A stretch of DNA of 64,000 nt. It comes from Archangiaceae bacterium (GTDB lineage Bacteria > Myxococcota > Myxococcia > Myxococcales > Myxococcaceae). The DNA lies in the NCBI GenBank assembly GCA_016714225.1, contig JADJNS010000023.1, positions 1 through 64,000 on the forward strand. Direction: 5' to 3'. Position 1 is the stretch's first letter. Every line of letters starts with the position of its first letter. Under the pieces are notes generated by a model. That model worked only from the letters and a program-made list of their open reading frames with translations. It ran no database searches and had not been told where the DNA came from. The position numbers were made by a program, and so were the translations under genes. Shown here in pieces: positions 25,702-35,542 of the stretch.

Positions 25702-27390
25702 TCAGTCGCGGGGTTGCAGCAGCAGCTCGGCCGCGGCCCGCAGCGCCGGGGGCGTGCCGGGGTCGTCGACCAGCTTCTGCAGGGCCTCGTCGCTGACGGT
25801 GGGGCCCCCTCGGCCGGGCCGGGTCTGCTCGGCGAGGAACAGGTACTGGCGCAGCACCGCGCGCGCCTGCTCGGGCGTGGTGGGCACCTCGGGCGGCTGC
25901 TCGCCGAGGCGCGCGAGCGCTGCGGTCATCGCGTCGAGGTCGTCGCGCGAAATCTTGCCGTCGGGGCCGCCGCCGTCGCGCCCCACGTCGAGGGCGTCGA
26001 GCCACACCGGGCTCGAGAGCAGCAGCGCGGCAGCGGCCTGCACCTCGGGCGGGGCGTCGGGGTCGTGCAGCGCGTTCTCGAGGTCGGCGCGGTCGATGAA
26101 GCCGTCGCTGCCCGCCAGGTCGTCGTAGTGCTCGGTCAGCGCCTGGGTCGCCTGCGCGGGGTCGGCCTGGCCGTTGAGCTGCACCGGCGGAGTCTCGGTC
26201 TGGCGCAGCGGGTCGAGCCCGGTGTACCGGCACATCAGCCGGTACAGCTCGGGGCTCTGCAGCTGCAGCTGCTCGGGGAACTGGTGAAAGAGGTTCTGCA
26301 GGGTGGGCCACGACTCGGAGCCGCCGAGGGCGAGCGCGCCGTCGTCGGGCGGCTTGCCCCCGAGGAAGTGGTCGATGAGGAACTCCTGGAAGTCGGGGTC
26401 CGAGAAGGCGGCGTCGAAGTCTTCCGGCCAGGGGAAGTCGGCGGGCACCCGGCCGTCGCCGAGCGAGCCGTCGGCCTGCACGCGCTGCTGCAGGTGCGAG
26501 AACTCGTGGAGCAGCGCGTTGTCGCCGCTCGAGAGAAACGCGTAGAACGAGCTCGCGTCGATCGCGACGTCGTTGCCCGGCGTGGCGAGGCCGGCGGCGG
26601 TGTCGGGGTTGCCGGGGTAGAAGTCTCCCAGCGGCAGCGCGCCCGGGTAGACGATGATTTCGAACGCGCCGTCGTCGGCCGCCGCGCCGCTGAGCACGTG
26701 CTCGAGCAGGGTGGGGTCGTTGAAGCACGCCGCGGCGATGCCGCGCAGCGCGAGGTCTTGCAGCGCCGGGTCGGTCTCGGCGCCGTCGCGGTAGTCGAAC
26801 TGAATGCGCCCGTCGGCGCGGAGCTGCGCGAGCATCGCGTCGTACTGCTGCTGCTGCTCGGGGGTGAGCCGGCTGCGGAAGTTGTCGAGCCGGTCGAGCT
26901 GGCTCAGGTCTCCGCTGGCGTTCACCGCCTCGACGATGACCGAGATGGCGGTCGAGCCCGGCGCGGCGGGGTCGGCCCGCGTCTGCCGGTCGAAGCCCGC
27001 CACCTGCAGCTCGGCGGCGCGCGCCTGCACCGCGGCCCACTTCGCCGCCTCTTCGGGCGTGGCGGTGCCAAGCTCGACCTTGAGCCGCAGCGCCTGCAGC
27101 TCGCGCACCCGATACGGAGAGACCACCCGGCCGCCGTGCACTCCGTCGCTCTTCACCGGGAAGTACACGTCGAGCGGGTCGGTGCGCTGGGTGTCTGAGG
27201 TGCTCGAGGTGCTGTTCTTCGGCGCGGGCCCGACCGGCAGGCCGAAGCCGTCGAGGCGGCGCTCGAGGGCGGCCTTGGTGAAGGTGGCGGTGGTCTTCGT
27301 TTTGGGCGTCACCTCGCTCGCCGCGGCGCGCAGCCGCTGCAGCGCGGCGGCGGACGAGTCGGCGCCAGGGGGAATGCGGGAGCGACTCAT
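25702..27390 (-). CDS. MtfA-like zinc metallopeptidase with HrpF/NopX-like C-terminal repeats
   Basis: 562 residues; ATG 27390 has GAGG upstream (ATG 27432 is an alternative). Residues ~225-395 resemble MtfA/M90 peptidases: FEIIVYPGALPLGDFYPGNP, NALLHEFSHLQQ (HEFSH zinc site, near 290) and SPELYRLMCRYTGLDPL, which matches the family ending (YPALYxxLRxFYxxDP). The C-terminal ~130 residues hold two repeats, DDPDAPPEVQAAAALLLSSP then DVGRDGGGPDGKISRDDL, and LVDDPGTPPALRAAAELLLQ. These look like the type III translocator (HrpF/NopX/HrpK) repeats with an EF-hand-like DxGxxDGKIS. No signal peptide is seen. A secreted effector or toxin-like protease is an inference. Confidence 0.6.
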   Translation of the reverse strand: MSRSRIPPGADSSAAALQRLRAAASEVTPKTKTTATFTKAALERRLDGFGLPVGPAPKNSTSSTSDTQRTDPLDVYFPVKSDGVHGGRVVSPYRVRELQALRLKVELGTATPEEAAKWAAVQARAAELQVAGFDRQTRADPAAPGSTAISVIVEAVNASGDLSQLDRLDNFRSRLTPEQQQQYDAMLAQLRADGRIQFDYRDGAETDPALQDLALRGIAAACFNDPTLLEHVLSGAAADDGAFEIIVYPGALPLGDFYPGNPDTAAGLATPGNDVAIDASSFYAFLSSGDNALLHEFSHLQQRVQADGSLGDGRVPADFPWPEDFDAAFSDPDFQEFLIDHFLGGKPPDDGALALGGSESWPTLQNLFHQFPEQLQLQSPELYRLMCRYTGLDPLRQTETPPVQLNGQADPAQATQALTEHYDDLAGSDGFIDRADLENALHDPDAPPEVQAAAALLLSSPVWLDALDVGRDGGGPDGKISRDDLDAMTAALARLGEQPPEVPTTPEQARAVLRQYLFLAEQTRPGRGGPTVSDEALQKLVDDPGTPPALRAAAELLLQPRD

Positions 27391-27589
27391 TCCAGACCTC
27401 GAAGTCTCTGGGGAGAGCCGCGCGCGGGTCAAACCACGCCAGAGGGCGATGTAGGCGAGAGGAGCTCTTTCACCTCAGGCGCGGCTGCGCGGGCGAGTGA
27501 CCGTGAGTGCTCGCCGCGTCCCGGTCGATCAGAACGCCATGGCCGGCATCGATTCATCTTCCGCAGGCCGGCGAGGGTACACGTTGCGC

Positions 27590-27967
27590 GGTGGGCGACC
27601 GCGCGGCGGTGTCTTCGTGCGCGGCGGCGGCGCCTCCTGGCTTCGAGTTAGCTCCTCGCTCGAGTAACGCCGTGCCTCGAAAAGCGGGTGGGAACAGGAG
27701 CGGTCTGTTCGCGTCGAGGGTCACATTCGGCTGGGGCACCGTCCCGCGCCGCGGTGCGTTTACCCCTGAGACGAGACGTCTCGTCTCGGCCCCCCACGGT
27801 GCTTTCACCCCTGAGACGAGACGTCTCGTCTCAGCCCCCCACGGTGCTTTCACCCCTCCTGTTCCCACCTGCCTTTCGAGGCAGAGAGCTCCTCACGCGA
27901 GGAGCTGCCCCGAACTTCAGGAGGCGCCGCCTCAGCGCGCGAAACGCCACCGCGCGGTCGCCCACCC
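27590..27967. mobile_element. MITE-like element: ~111-bp imperfect terminal inverted repeats around a palindrome array
   Basis: The left arm 27590-27700 starts GGTGGGCGACCGCGCGG and ends CCTCGAAAAGCGGGTGGGAA then CAGGAG. The right arm 27856-27967 is its reverse complement with scattered mismatches: CTCCTGTTCCCACCTGCCTT at the inner edge and CCGCGCGGTCGCCCACC at the outer edge. Both arms also share GGCGGCGCCTCCTG and AGCTCCTCGC. The 155-bp centre holds two copies of a 45-bp unit with a 20-bp palindrome. No transposase is present. A miniature non-autonomous element or a structured RNA are both possible. Confidence 0.7.
27768..27832. repeat. Two 20-bp perfect palindromes in a 45-bp tandem unit
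   Basis: GAGACGAGACGTCTCGTCTC occurs at 27768-27787 and again at 27813-27832 and is its own reverse complement. Spacers are nearly identical (GCCCCCCACGGTGCTTTCACCCCT), and a third spacer copy follows without the palindrome. Could be an operator array or the tip of the element's hairpin. Confidence 0.95.
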
Positions 27968-28297
27968 CAAGACGGCACCTCGCCGAGCACCGGCGCCCGA
28001 ATCCACGCCGGCCCGGTGTCGCGTGGCAGAGCGACCGAGGCGGCGCTCGCCTTCCGCCGAGCATCGATTCCCAGGACCGTTCGAAGACAGCGCTCGGAGG
28101 GTGGGCCAGAACAAGCGGACCGAGCGGAGCGGCCGAGGTGCGAGCCGCCCAAGGAGCCATGGCTCGTGTCCTGGAGAGAGCTTGCGACGCCGGCCGGCGA
28201 AGCAGTTCGGCCGAGTCGCGACGGGAGCTTGTTATGGCCGACCCTCTCAGAACGCGCCGCTGGCCTCGAGCGGCCCCGAACGCTAGAGGCCGGTGAA

Positions 28298-29464
28298 GTG
28301 AGCGGCCCTCTTCCAGAGCGCAGCGCGCGGCTGCTCGCCTTCGCATTGCTCGTGGTGCACGGCGCGGCGCTCGCCGCGTGGGCGGTGATGATGCCCTGGG
28401 GCTTCACGCCGGCTCACCCGCGGTTCTGGGTGAACGAGGCGCTGCCGGTGCTGGCGCTACTCGCCGCGGTCGTCGGAGGGGTCGCGGTGCTGCGGGAGTG
28501 GAGAGGCGCCGAGCGGGTGGTGCTTTCGTGCGTGGCCGGCGCGTGGTTCGGCGCCGCGGTCACCTCCCGCCTGGTCTTCCCGGTCAGCGCGGGGTGGGGC
28601 GCGGTGGCGTGCGCGGTGCTGAGCCTCGTCGCGCTGGTGCTGATGCGCAGGCCGCTGGCGCTGGTGGCCATGGTCGCCGGCGCCTTCGTGGTGCACGCCG
28701 AGCGCGGCGCCGACCCCGACACCCGGCCGTTGAACGTGGCGGTGCCGGCGAGCGCCGGGCCCGCGTCGGCGGTGTACGTGACGTGCGGGACCCTGCAGCT
28801 GCGCGTCGACCCGAACCTCGAGCTGGTGAGCACCTCACCCGACCGGTGCTGGACGATTTTCTCTGCGTGGTCGGGCGAGCCCGAGCAGCCGCAGCGCGTG
28901 CTGGAGATTTCGCGCGATGCAGGAGCGACCGCGCTCACCGCGTACGCGACGCTGGCGCACGAGCAGTACTCGCACCTCAACCACTTCACCGAGATTCAGA
29001 TTTCCGGTCACCGCGACCTGCGGGTGCGCTTTCCCTCGGGGTTCACCATGCCCGTCGAGCCATCGGACTACCCGGTCGGGCGCCCTACCCGCTTCGCGTA
29101 TCTCGGCGCCGACGAGCTGCTCCACGTGGTGCAGGCGAGCTCGGCCGAGAAGGGCCCGTTCACCGAGCTCGACCGCGCACCGCTGCCGGGCGGAGCGCTC
29201 GAGCTGGTGCTGCTCGATGGAGCGCAGCCGCAGTGCCGGGTGGTGCTCGAGACGTTCGCGGCGCAGGCCAGCCGGCAGCGCTCTCCCACTGCGGGCTGGG
29301 GCGTGCCCGAGAACGCCATCGAGCTCTTGCGCGCCTCAGACGACCCGCGGTCGGCGGCGGTCATCTTCTTGAGCCTCGCCGCGACGTCCATCGGCCGCGG
29401 CTGGGACAGCGTCGGCCACCGCGCCGGCACCTACGTGAACCGGTTGCGGGTCGAGCCGTTCTGA
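28298..29464 (+). CDS. Multi-pass membrane protein with periplasmic C-terminal domain
   Basis: 388 residues from GTG 28298. The open frame upstream to 28016 runs through the gene-free region and was excluded. The N-terminal ~150 residues form about five hydrophobic helices (ARLLAFALLVVHGAALAAWA; VLALLAAVVGGVAVL; VACAVLSLVALVLM). The C-terminal ~240 residues are soluble (VYVTCGTLQLRVDPNLELVS; TGFSAWSGEP-like region; FVYLGADELLHVVQA-like region). Not recognised. The next small membrane gene starts 19 bp later, so they are probably co-transcribed. Confidence 0.65.
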   Translation: MSGPLPERSARLLAFALLVVHGAALAAWAVMMPWGFTPAHPRFWVNEALPVLALLAAVVGGVAVLREWRGAERVVLSCVAGAWFGAAVTSRLVFPVSAGWGAVACAVLSLVALVLMRRPLALVAMVAGAFVVHAERGADPDTRPLNVAVPASAGPASAVYVTCGTLQLRVDPNLELVSTSPDRCWTIFSAWSGEPEQPQRVLEISRDAGATALTAYATLAHEQYSHLNHFTEIQISGHRDLRVRFPSGFTMPVEPSDYPVGRPTRFAYLGADELLHVVQASSAEKGPFTELDRAPLPGGALELVLLDGAQPQCRVVLETFAAQASRQRSPTAGWGVPENAIELLRASDDPRSAAVIFLSLAATSIGRGWDSVGHRAGTYVNRLRVEPF

Positions 29465-29483
29465 GGGTACGAGGCGCATCAGC

Positions 29484-29873
29484 GTGCGGCCCGAGACGTC
29501 TCATGCACCCGATCTGCTCGCCATGCAGCGAGCGCTGTCAGCCGAGTTCGACGTGTTCGCGCGCAAAGACCGGCTGCGCGCGCACCGCCGCCGCTCGGTG
29601 CCCACCCGCGGCGTGCTGCGCCTCTTGATTCCGCGCGTGGTGGTGACGGTGTCGAAGCTCGGCACGGTGAGGGTGCGCCCCGACGCGCTCGCCTGGTTCA
29701 TGGGCTTGATGGTGCTCGGCGCAGTGGTGGTCGAGCTCTCGATGGACCGGGTGAAGTACCCGCGCGAGTACCCGGTCGCGTTTCCCTTCGCGCTCGCCCT
29801 GGGGTGGGCGCTGGGCCTCGCGTGGGAGTGGAAGAAGTCGAACGACCGCGCCCGCGCGCTGCTTGGGAAGTAG
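29484..29873 (+). CDS. Small membrane protein
   Basis: 129 residues from GTG 29484 with GAGG upstream; ATG 29523 is an alternative. A basic N-terminal region (KDRLRAHRRRSVPTRGVLR) precedes two transmembrane helices (LAWFMGLMVLGAVVVELSM; AFPFALALGWALGLAW) and a short charged tail. No family recognised. A hairpin between this gene and the convergent protease gene may end both transcripts. Confidence 0.6.
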   Translation: MRPETSHAPDLLAMQRALSAEFDVFARKDRLRAHRRRSVPTRGVLRLLIPRVVVTVSKLGTVRVRPDALAWFMGLMVLGAVVVELSMDRVKYPREYPVAFPFALALGWALGLAWEWKKSNDRARALLGK

Positions 29874-29905
29874 GGCGCAGAGAGCCTCGTTCCCCCTCAC
29901 CCCGG

Positions 29906-29928
29906 CCCTCTCCCACGAGGGGAGAGGG
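29906..29928. terminator. Bidirectional terminator-like hairpin (also a dispersed repeat)
   Basis: CCCTCTCCC-ACGAG-GGGAGAGGG, a 9-bp perfect stem with a 5-nt loop, lies 32 bp after one stop and 2 bp before the convergent stop. There is no T-run, so efficient intrinsic termination is uncertain. The flanking CCCTCACCCCGG matches the repeat family at 48420-48560. Confidence 0.55.
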
Positions 29929-29930
29929 CG

Positions 29931-31201
29931 CTAGAAGGCGTGCTCGAGCGCTTCGTCGAGGCTGCTCACGGGGAACAGCTCGAGGCCGTCGGTCACCAGC
30001 GCGGGCAGCTGCTTCACGTCGGCCGAGTTGCCGCGCGGGTACAAGAGCCGCCGAACGCCGAGCAGCTTCGCGGCCACGAACTTCTCGTAGATGCCGTCGA
30101 TGCGCTGCACCTCGCCGTGCAGGGTGATGGCGCCGGTGGTGGCGAGCCGCGGGAAGAGCGGCCGGTTTCGCAGCGCCGACAAGCCCGCGAGGGTGAGCGC
30201 CAGGCCGGCGCTGAAGCCCTCTTTGGTGGTCTCGATGTCGGTGAAGTGCAGGTGCAGGTCCATGCCGAGAATCAGCCCGTCGATGCCCAGCCGCGGCGCC
30301 GCGTGCCGCAGGCAGGTGTACGCGACCTGACACGACTCTTCGATTTTCTCGCCCACGTTGCCGGTGAAGCGCAGCGTGCCGTCGCCCGGCACCGCCAGCG
30401 CCTCGAGCGTCGACACCGCGCCGCCCACCGGCGTCCACCCCAGCACGCCGATGCGACCGGCCACCCGCACGTCGATGAGCTTCGCGAGCCGGCCCGCACG
30501 GTAGGGCCGCGCATCGAATTCGAGCGCCTTCGCCAGCGCCCTCTTGGCGCGCTCGGCCTCGCCCTCTGACGTCCACACCTCGGCGCGCAGGCGGTGAAAG
30601 AACCCGGTCTGCTGCAGCGCATCGCTCGCCATCGCCAGCGCCCGCTTGGCCGCGATGAGGTCGCCCGCGAGCAGCAGCCGCAGCGCGTCGTGCAGCGGGC
30701 CCACCGGCGCTTCGGACCACAGGTCGAGCGAGTCGTCTTCACCCAGGTCGTGCAGCAGCTCGTCGCGCTCTTCGAGCAGCCGCGGCTCTCGCTGGGTCAG
30801 CTGCAGCGCCCGCCCCCACGCCAGCCGCGCGCGCTCGAACATGCGCTTGCGCGCCGACCACCGCGCGAGCTCGGCCCAGCGCCGCGCGTCGTCGCCCTCG
30901 CGGTCGCAGGCCGCCTGCCCGTACAGAATCGCGTCGTCGAGCCGGTTCTGCCGCTCGAAGGCGTTCGCCGCCTCCCACCAGTGCTCGGGCGCCTGGGTGT
31001 CGGGCCGCTGCTCGAGCTGGTGGGTGAGCCGCGCAAACAGCCGCCGGCCATTGGGGTGCTCGGCCTGCAGCTCGAACAGCTTCTCGAGCTGCTTCTTCGC
31101 CTCGGGGAGCTTGCCTTCGGTGAAGAACGCCTCGGCCAGCGCGAAGCGCGCCTCGACGTCGGTGGGAGCCAGCAGCACCGCCTTCTTCAGCTCCGAGAGG
31201 C

Positions 31202-31205
<4 letters not shown>
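29931..31205 (-). CDS. TPR protein with C-terminal Lon-type serine protease domain
   Basis: 424 residues; GTG 31205 overlaps the Hsp70 stop (GTGA). Residues 1-240 are TPR-like (AEAFFTEGKLPEAKKQLEKL; RFALAEAFF). Residues ~245-424 match the Lon proteolytic domain without its AAA module: MDLHLHFTDIETTKEGFSAG has the nucleophile Ser332, and ITLHGEVQRIDGIYEKFVAA has the general base Lys375. The Ser-Lys spacing of 43 equals that of Lon (679/722). An ATP-independent, cytoplasmic Lon-like protease. Coupling to an Hsp70 suggests that substrates unfolded or held by the chaperone are passed to it. Confidence 0.85.
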
Positions 31206-32956
<1,751 letters not shown>

Positions 32957-33303
32957 GAAGCGGCGAATGTAGATGCCGCTCTGCGGGCGCCACAAGCATC
33001 GGCGAGACGCGAAGCAGCTGGCCTCGACAGGCTTAAGCCGACGGCCGAACGACCCGGGGCGAGCGCTGCATCGCAAATGAACCGCCAGCGGCCCGCGCCC
33101 GCGCCCGCGCCCGCGCCCGGGAGTCCGAAGAAACCGGTACCCGGTGGGGCGAAGCCCGAAGCGCGAGCGCGTTCCCCAATGCGCCAAGCGACACAAGTTG
33201 CACCAGACGCAACACAAAAATCACCCGTCGAAACGAGCACCGCCGCAAATCATCGACTTCACGACACCCACCTCGGGCCACAAACCTGCATAGAAGAGCC
33301 CCC
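32957..33303. promoter_or_regulatory. Divergent intergenic region (347 bp)
   Basis: Separates the Hsp70 gene (-) from the HhH/NuiA-like lipoprotein gene (+) and must carry both promoters. It contains the hexanucleotide repeat at 33091-33120 and an AT-richer stretch (near 33190-33290) beside the lipoprotein gene, where its promoter probably lies. No sigma-32 or CIRCE-type element could be identified by eye. Confidence 0.5.
33091..33120. repeat. GCCCGC hexanucleotide microsatellite
   Basis: Four perfect GCCCGC units plus a fifth ending in G, in the leader between divergent genes. Slippage could change promoter spacing. Confidence 0.9.
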
Positions 33304-34644
33304 ATGAACCTGCGCTCGACGTCGTTCGCCCTGCTGGCCCTGACCGCCTGCGGAGGCCCGCTCGAGCCCGGCACCGACTCGGACGAAGCCCTGGCGGACA
33401 CCTCGATGGCGGCGCTGAACCTGAGCCCCGACGAATCGAGCGCGGTGCTGGCGCTGGTGAACTACCCGGGCAGCGACGCCAAGGTGCTCGATGACCGCGC
33501 GGGCCTCGATGCGCGCGCCGCGAAGAACATCATCGCGCGCCGCAACGGAGCCGACGGCGTCACGCCGAGCGCCGACGACCGCCCGTTCGCCAGCATCGCC
33601 GAGCTCGACGCGGTGCCGTACGTCGGCGACGCGGCGTTCGTGCACCTCGCGGCCTACGCGCGACTGTTCCCCGCGCCGGCGGGTGAGACCGTCGAGGGCG
33701 TGAGCTTCTCGGGCTGGCAGGCGGCGGCGGTGGTCTACGGAGTGAACACCATCGAGCCGTACCGCCTCGACGCGATGCTCGACGCGCGCGCCGCTTCGGG
33801 CCTGCTCGCCGCCCGCCCGTTCACCACCGTCTCGCAGCTGGGCCCGGTGGCGTTCGTGGGCGTGAAGGCGCTGCAGCGGCTGTGGGAAGAGGCGCCGCGC
33901 TTCTGGGCGGTGATGCAGAACCCGTCGTCGCCTCCGCCCGCGCAGAACCAGGCCGGCACCTACGACGGCGTCACGTTCGACGAGGCCACCGCGTTGAAGG
34001 CGCTCGAGCTGTCGAACCACGCCACCCGCGACGAGCTGGTCGCCGGCGGTCTGCCCGCCGCGCCCGCCGCCGCCATCATCGGCAACCGGCCCTTCGCGCA
34101 CCTGAGCGCGGTGGCCGCGGTCGGCGGTGTCGGCACCGCCACCCTGCAGGCGCTGCAGCGCCTGGCGGCCGCCGGGCAGGTCGACCCGCTCGCCGCGCTG
34201 AAGGCCGAGCTCGAGTCGCTCACCCAGGGCCTGCTGCTGATGAGCGAGACCGACGCCAGGTTCTTCTTCGTCTCGGCGCCGAACATCGGCAGCCAGCCCA
34301 TCACCGAGGCGCTGCTTCGCCAGGTGCTCGCCGCGCAGCACGACGCCCTCATCGGCCAGGTGATGTACGTGCCCGCCGGCACCGAGCCGCTGTCGACCCG
34401 CCTCGAGTTCGAGCAGTACGACGGCGTGCAGTGGTTCGACCACATCATCGACAACGCCGACCCCAACGACCCCGACTCGCTCGCCCGCGCGGAGCAGTTC
34501 AAGAAGCTGCGCGACGCGCTGACCTCGCAGCTCACCGAGCTCAAGGTCTACCGCTTCGGCCGCATCAACATCTCCACCTTCATTCTGGGTCGCACGTCGA
34601 ACGGCGCCCTCGCCGGGCTGCTCAGCGGCCAGGTCGAGACCTGA
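33304..34644 (+). CDS. Lipoprotein with helix-hairpin-helix-like repeats fused to a nuclease A inhibitor (NuiA-like) domain
   Basis: 446 residues from ATG 33304; lipobox LLALTAC. Three ComEA-like units follow (about 38-120, 130-200, 218-296), e.g. ALVNYPGSDAKVLDDRAGLD then FASIAELDAVPYVG, and LSAVAAVGGVGTATLQAL. Residues ~298-446 match Anabaena NuiA: LTQGLLLMSETD, EQFKKLRDALTSQL, VYRFGRINISTFILGRTSNG and a C-terminus ending QVET. The two NuiA groups that contact the catalytic metal of NucA, Glu24 and the C-terminal Thr135, correspond to Glu315 and Thr446. Predicted lipid-anchored DNA-binding nuclease inhibitor. No NucA-type nuclease is nearby. Confidence 0.8.
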   Translation: MNLRSTSFALLALTACGGPLEPGTDSDEALADTSMAALNLSPDESSAVLALVNYPGSDAKVLDDRAGLDARAAKNIIARRNGADGVTPSADDRPFASIAELDAVPYVGDAAFVHLAAYARLFPAPAGETVEGVSFSGWQAAAVVYGVNTIEPYRLDAMLDARAASGLLAARPFTTVSQLGPVAFVGVKALQRLWEEAPRFWAVMQNPSSPPPAQNQAGTYDGVTFDEATALKALELSNHATRDELVAGGLPAAPAAAIIGNRPFAHLSAVAAVGGVGTATLQALQRLAAAGQVDPLAALKAELESLTQGLLLMSETDARFFFVSAPNIGSQPITEALLRQVLAAQHDALIGQVMYVPAGTEPLSTRLEFEQYDGVQWFDHIIDNADPNDPDSLARAEQFKKLRDALTSQLTELKVYRFGRINISTFILGRTSNGALAGLLSGQVET

Positions 34645-34650
34645 AGCGCG

Positions 34651-35100
34651 TCAGTGGCGTTGGTCGGGCGCCTCGAGCAGCCCGGCCGGGCCCAGCAGCT
34701 CTTCGAGGGTCTTGCGCAGCTCTTCACCGGTGAACGGCTTGGCGAGAAACCGCTCGTGCGCGTGCAGCGCGGCGATGTTGAGCTGGTCGAAGGTGTGCCC
34801 CGAGACGTAGAGCACCCGCAGGTCGGGGTCGCGCTGCCGCAAGTGCCCCACCATCTCGGGCCCGCCCATGTCGGGCATCACCACGTCGGTGAGCACCAGC
34901 TCGAGCTTCTCGGGGCGGCGCTCCATCAGCTCGACTCCTTCTTTGCCGTTCTTCGCTTCGAGCACCTCGAAGCCGAGGTTGCGCAGCACCCGGCCCATCA
35001 CGCGCCGAATGGCGTCTTCGTCGTCAGCCAGCAGCACCCGGCCGCGGCTCACCTTGCGCTTGGGCGGCGGCGCCACCACCGGCTTGGTCGTATCGGGCAT
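34651..35100 (-). CDS. Stand-alone response regulator receiver domain (CheY-like)
   Basis: 149 residues from ATG 35100; ATG 35139 is an alternative. After a basic Pro-rich leader comes RVLLADDEDAIRRVMGRVL (acidic pair), LVLTDVVMPDMGGPEMV with the phosphoacceptor Asp, YVSGHT with the switch residue position, and FLAKPFTGEELRKTL with the conserved Lys. There is no output domain, so it probably acts as a phosphorelay intermediate or by protein contact. No kinase is adjacent. It is convergent with the NuiA-like gene, 6 bp away. Confidence 0.88.
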   Translation of the reverse strand: MPDTTKPVVAPPPKRKVSRGRVLLADDEDAIRRVMGRVLRNLGFEVLEAKNGKEGVELMERRPEKLELVLTDVVMPDMGGPEMVGHLRQRDPDLRVLYVSGHTFDQLNIAALHAHERFLAKPFTGEELRKTLEELLGPAGLLEAPDQRH

Positions 35101-35239
35101 CGAGGTCTGCACTCCTGCAACCCCGGCGCCGCGGGCCACGGCGGCCGAAGCGGTGGATCAGACGCCCCCCCGAGCAGAATTGACCCGGGGTCACCCCGGC
35201 CCTGGAGTAGGTGTTGACCCCCCAGGCGCGGCGGGCACT

Positions 35240-35542
35240 TCAGTCGGGCGAAGGTCGCGGCGCGGGCTCGACCCCGGTCTGCGGCGCGCAGGCGTACTCG
35301 ACGTCCACCAGGTTCACGATGCCGAAGGTGACCACCGAGAGCCACGCGTAGCCGAGGTTCGACGAGTAGCGCACCGTTTGCAGCCCGGTGCCCAGGTCGG
35401 CGCAAGCTCCGTCGAGCTGGGTGTCGGTGAACGGGGTCGAGAAGGTGGTCTTCTGCACCCGCGTGTCCCCGGTCTTCTCGTTGATGCGAACGTGAAAGCA
35501 GGCGCTCGACAGCAAGAGCGCGAGCGCGAGCGGGCGGCTCAT
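35240..35542 (-). CDS. Bor-like lipoprotein
   Basis: 100 residues; ATG 35542 overlaps the upstream stop as ATGA. Lipobox LLSSAC. The mature part FHVRINEKTGDTRVQKTTFS and YAWLSVVTFGIVNLVDVEYA then C, with two Cys flanking, follows the pattern of Bor family lipoproteins (C.....F.NGLLGFITLGIYTPLEARVYC). Bor proteins are small outer-membrane lipoproteins, in lambda linked to serum survival. Here it is the last gene of the TonB receptor operon, suggesting an envelope role. Ends in a Pro-rich tail. Confidence 0.65.
   Translation of the reverse strand: MSRPLALALLLSSACFHVRINEKTGDTRVQKTTFSTPFTDTQLDGACADLGTGLQTVRYSSNLGYAWLSVVTFGIVNLVDVEYACAPQTGVEPAPRPSPD

Larger units (their letters stand above)
27391..28297. 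other. ~900-bp gene-free region with inverted-repeat element
   Basis: Lies between the divergent genes starting at 27390 (-) and 28298 (+). Frames here have no family resemblance and repeat the same peptide in opposite orientations, as expected for an inverted repeat. The 378-bp element at 27590-27967 fills the centre. The flank 27968-28297 is GC-rich, without a recognisable feature apart from the ribosome binding region of the next gene. Confidence 0.65.

Noticed and set aside
27768..27832. Possible CRISPR from the palindrome repeats
   Set aside because: Spacers are nearly identical to each other, only two units, no cas genes.
27507..28286. Plus-strand frame through the inverted-repeat element
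   Set aside because: Its sequence reads the two arms in opposite sense and the palindromes as repeated ETRRLVS peptides; no start or family support.
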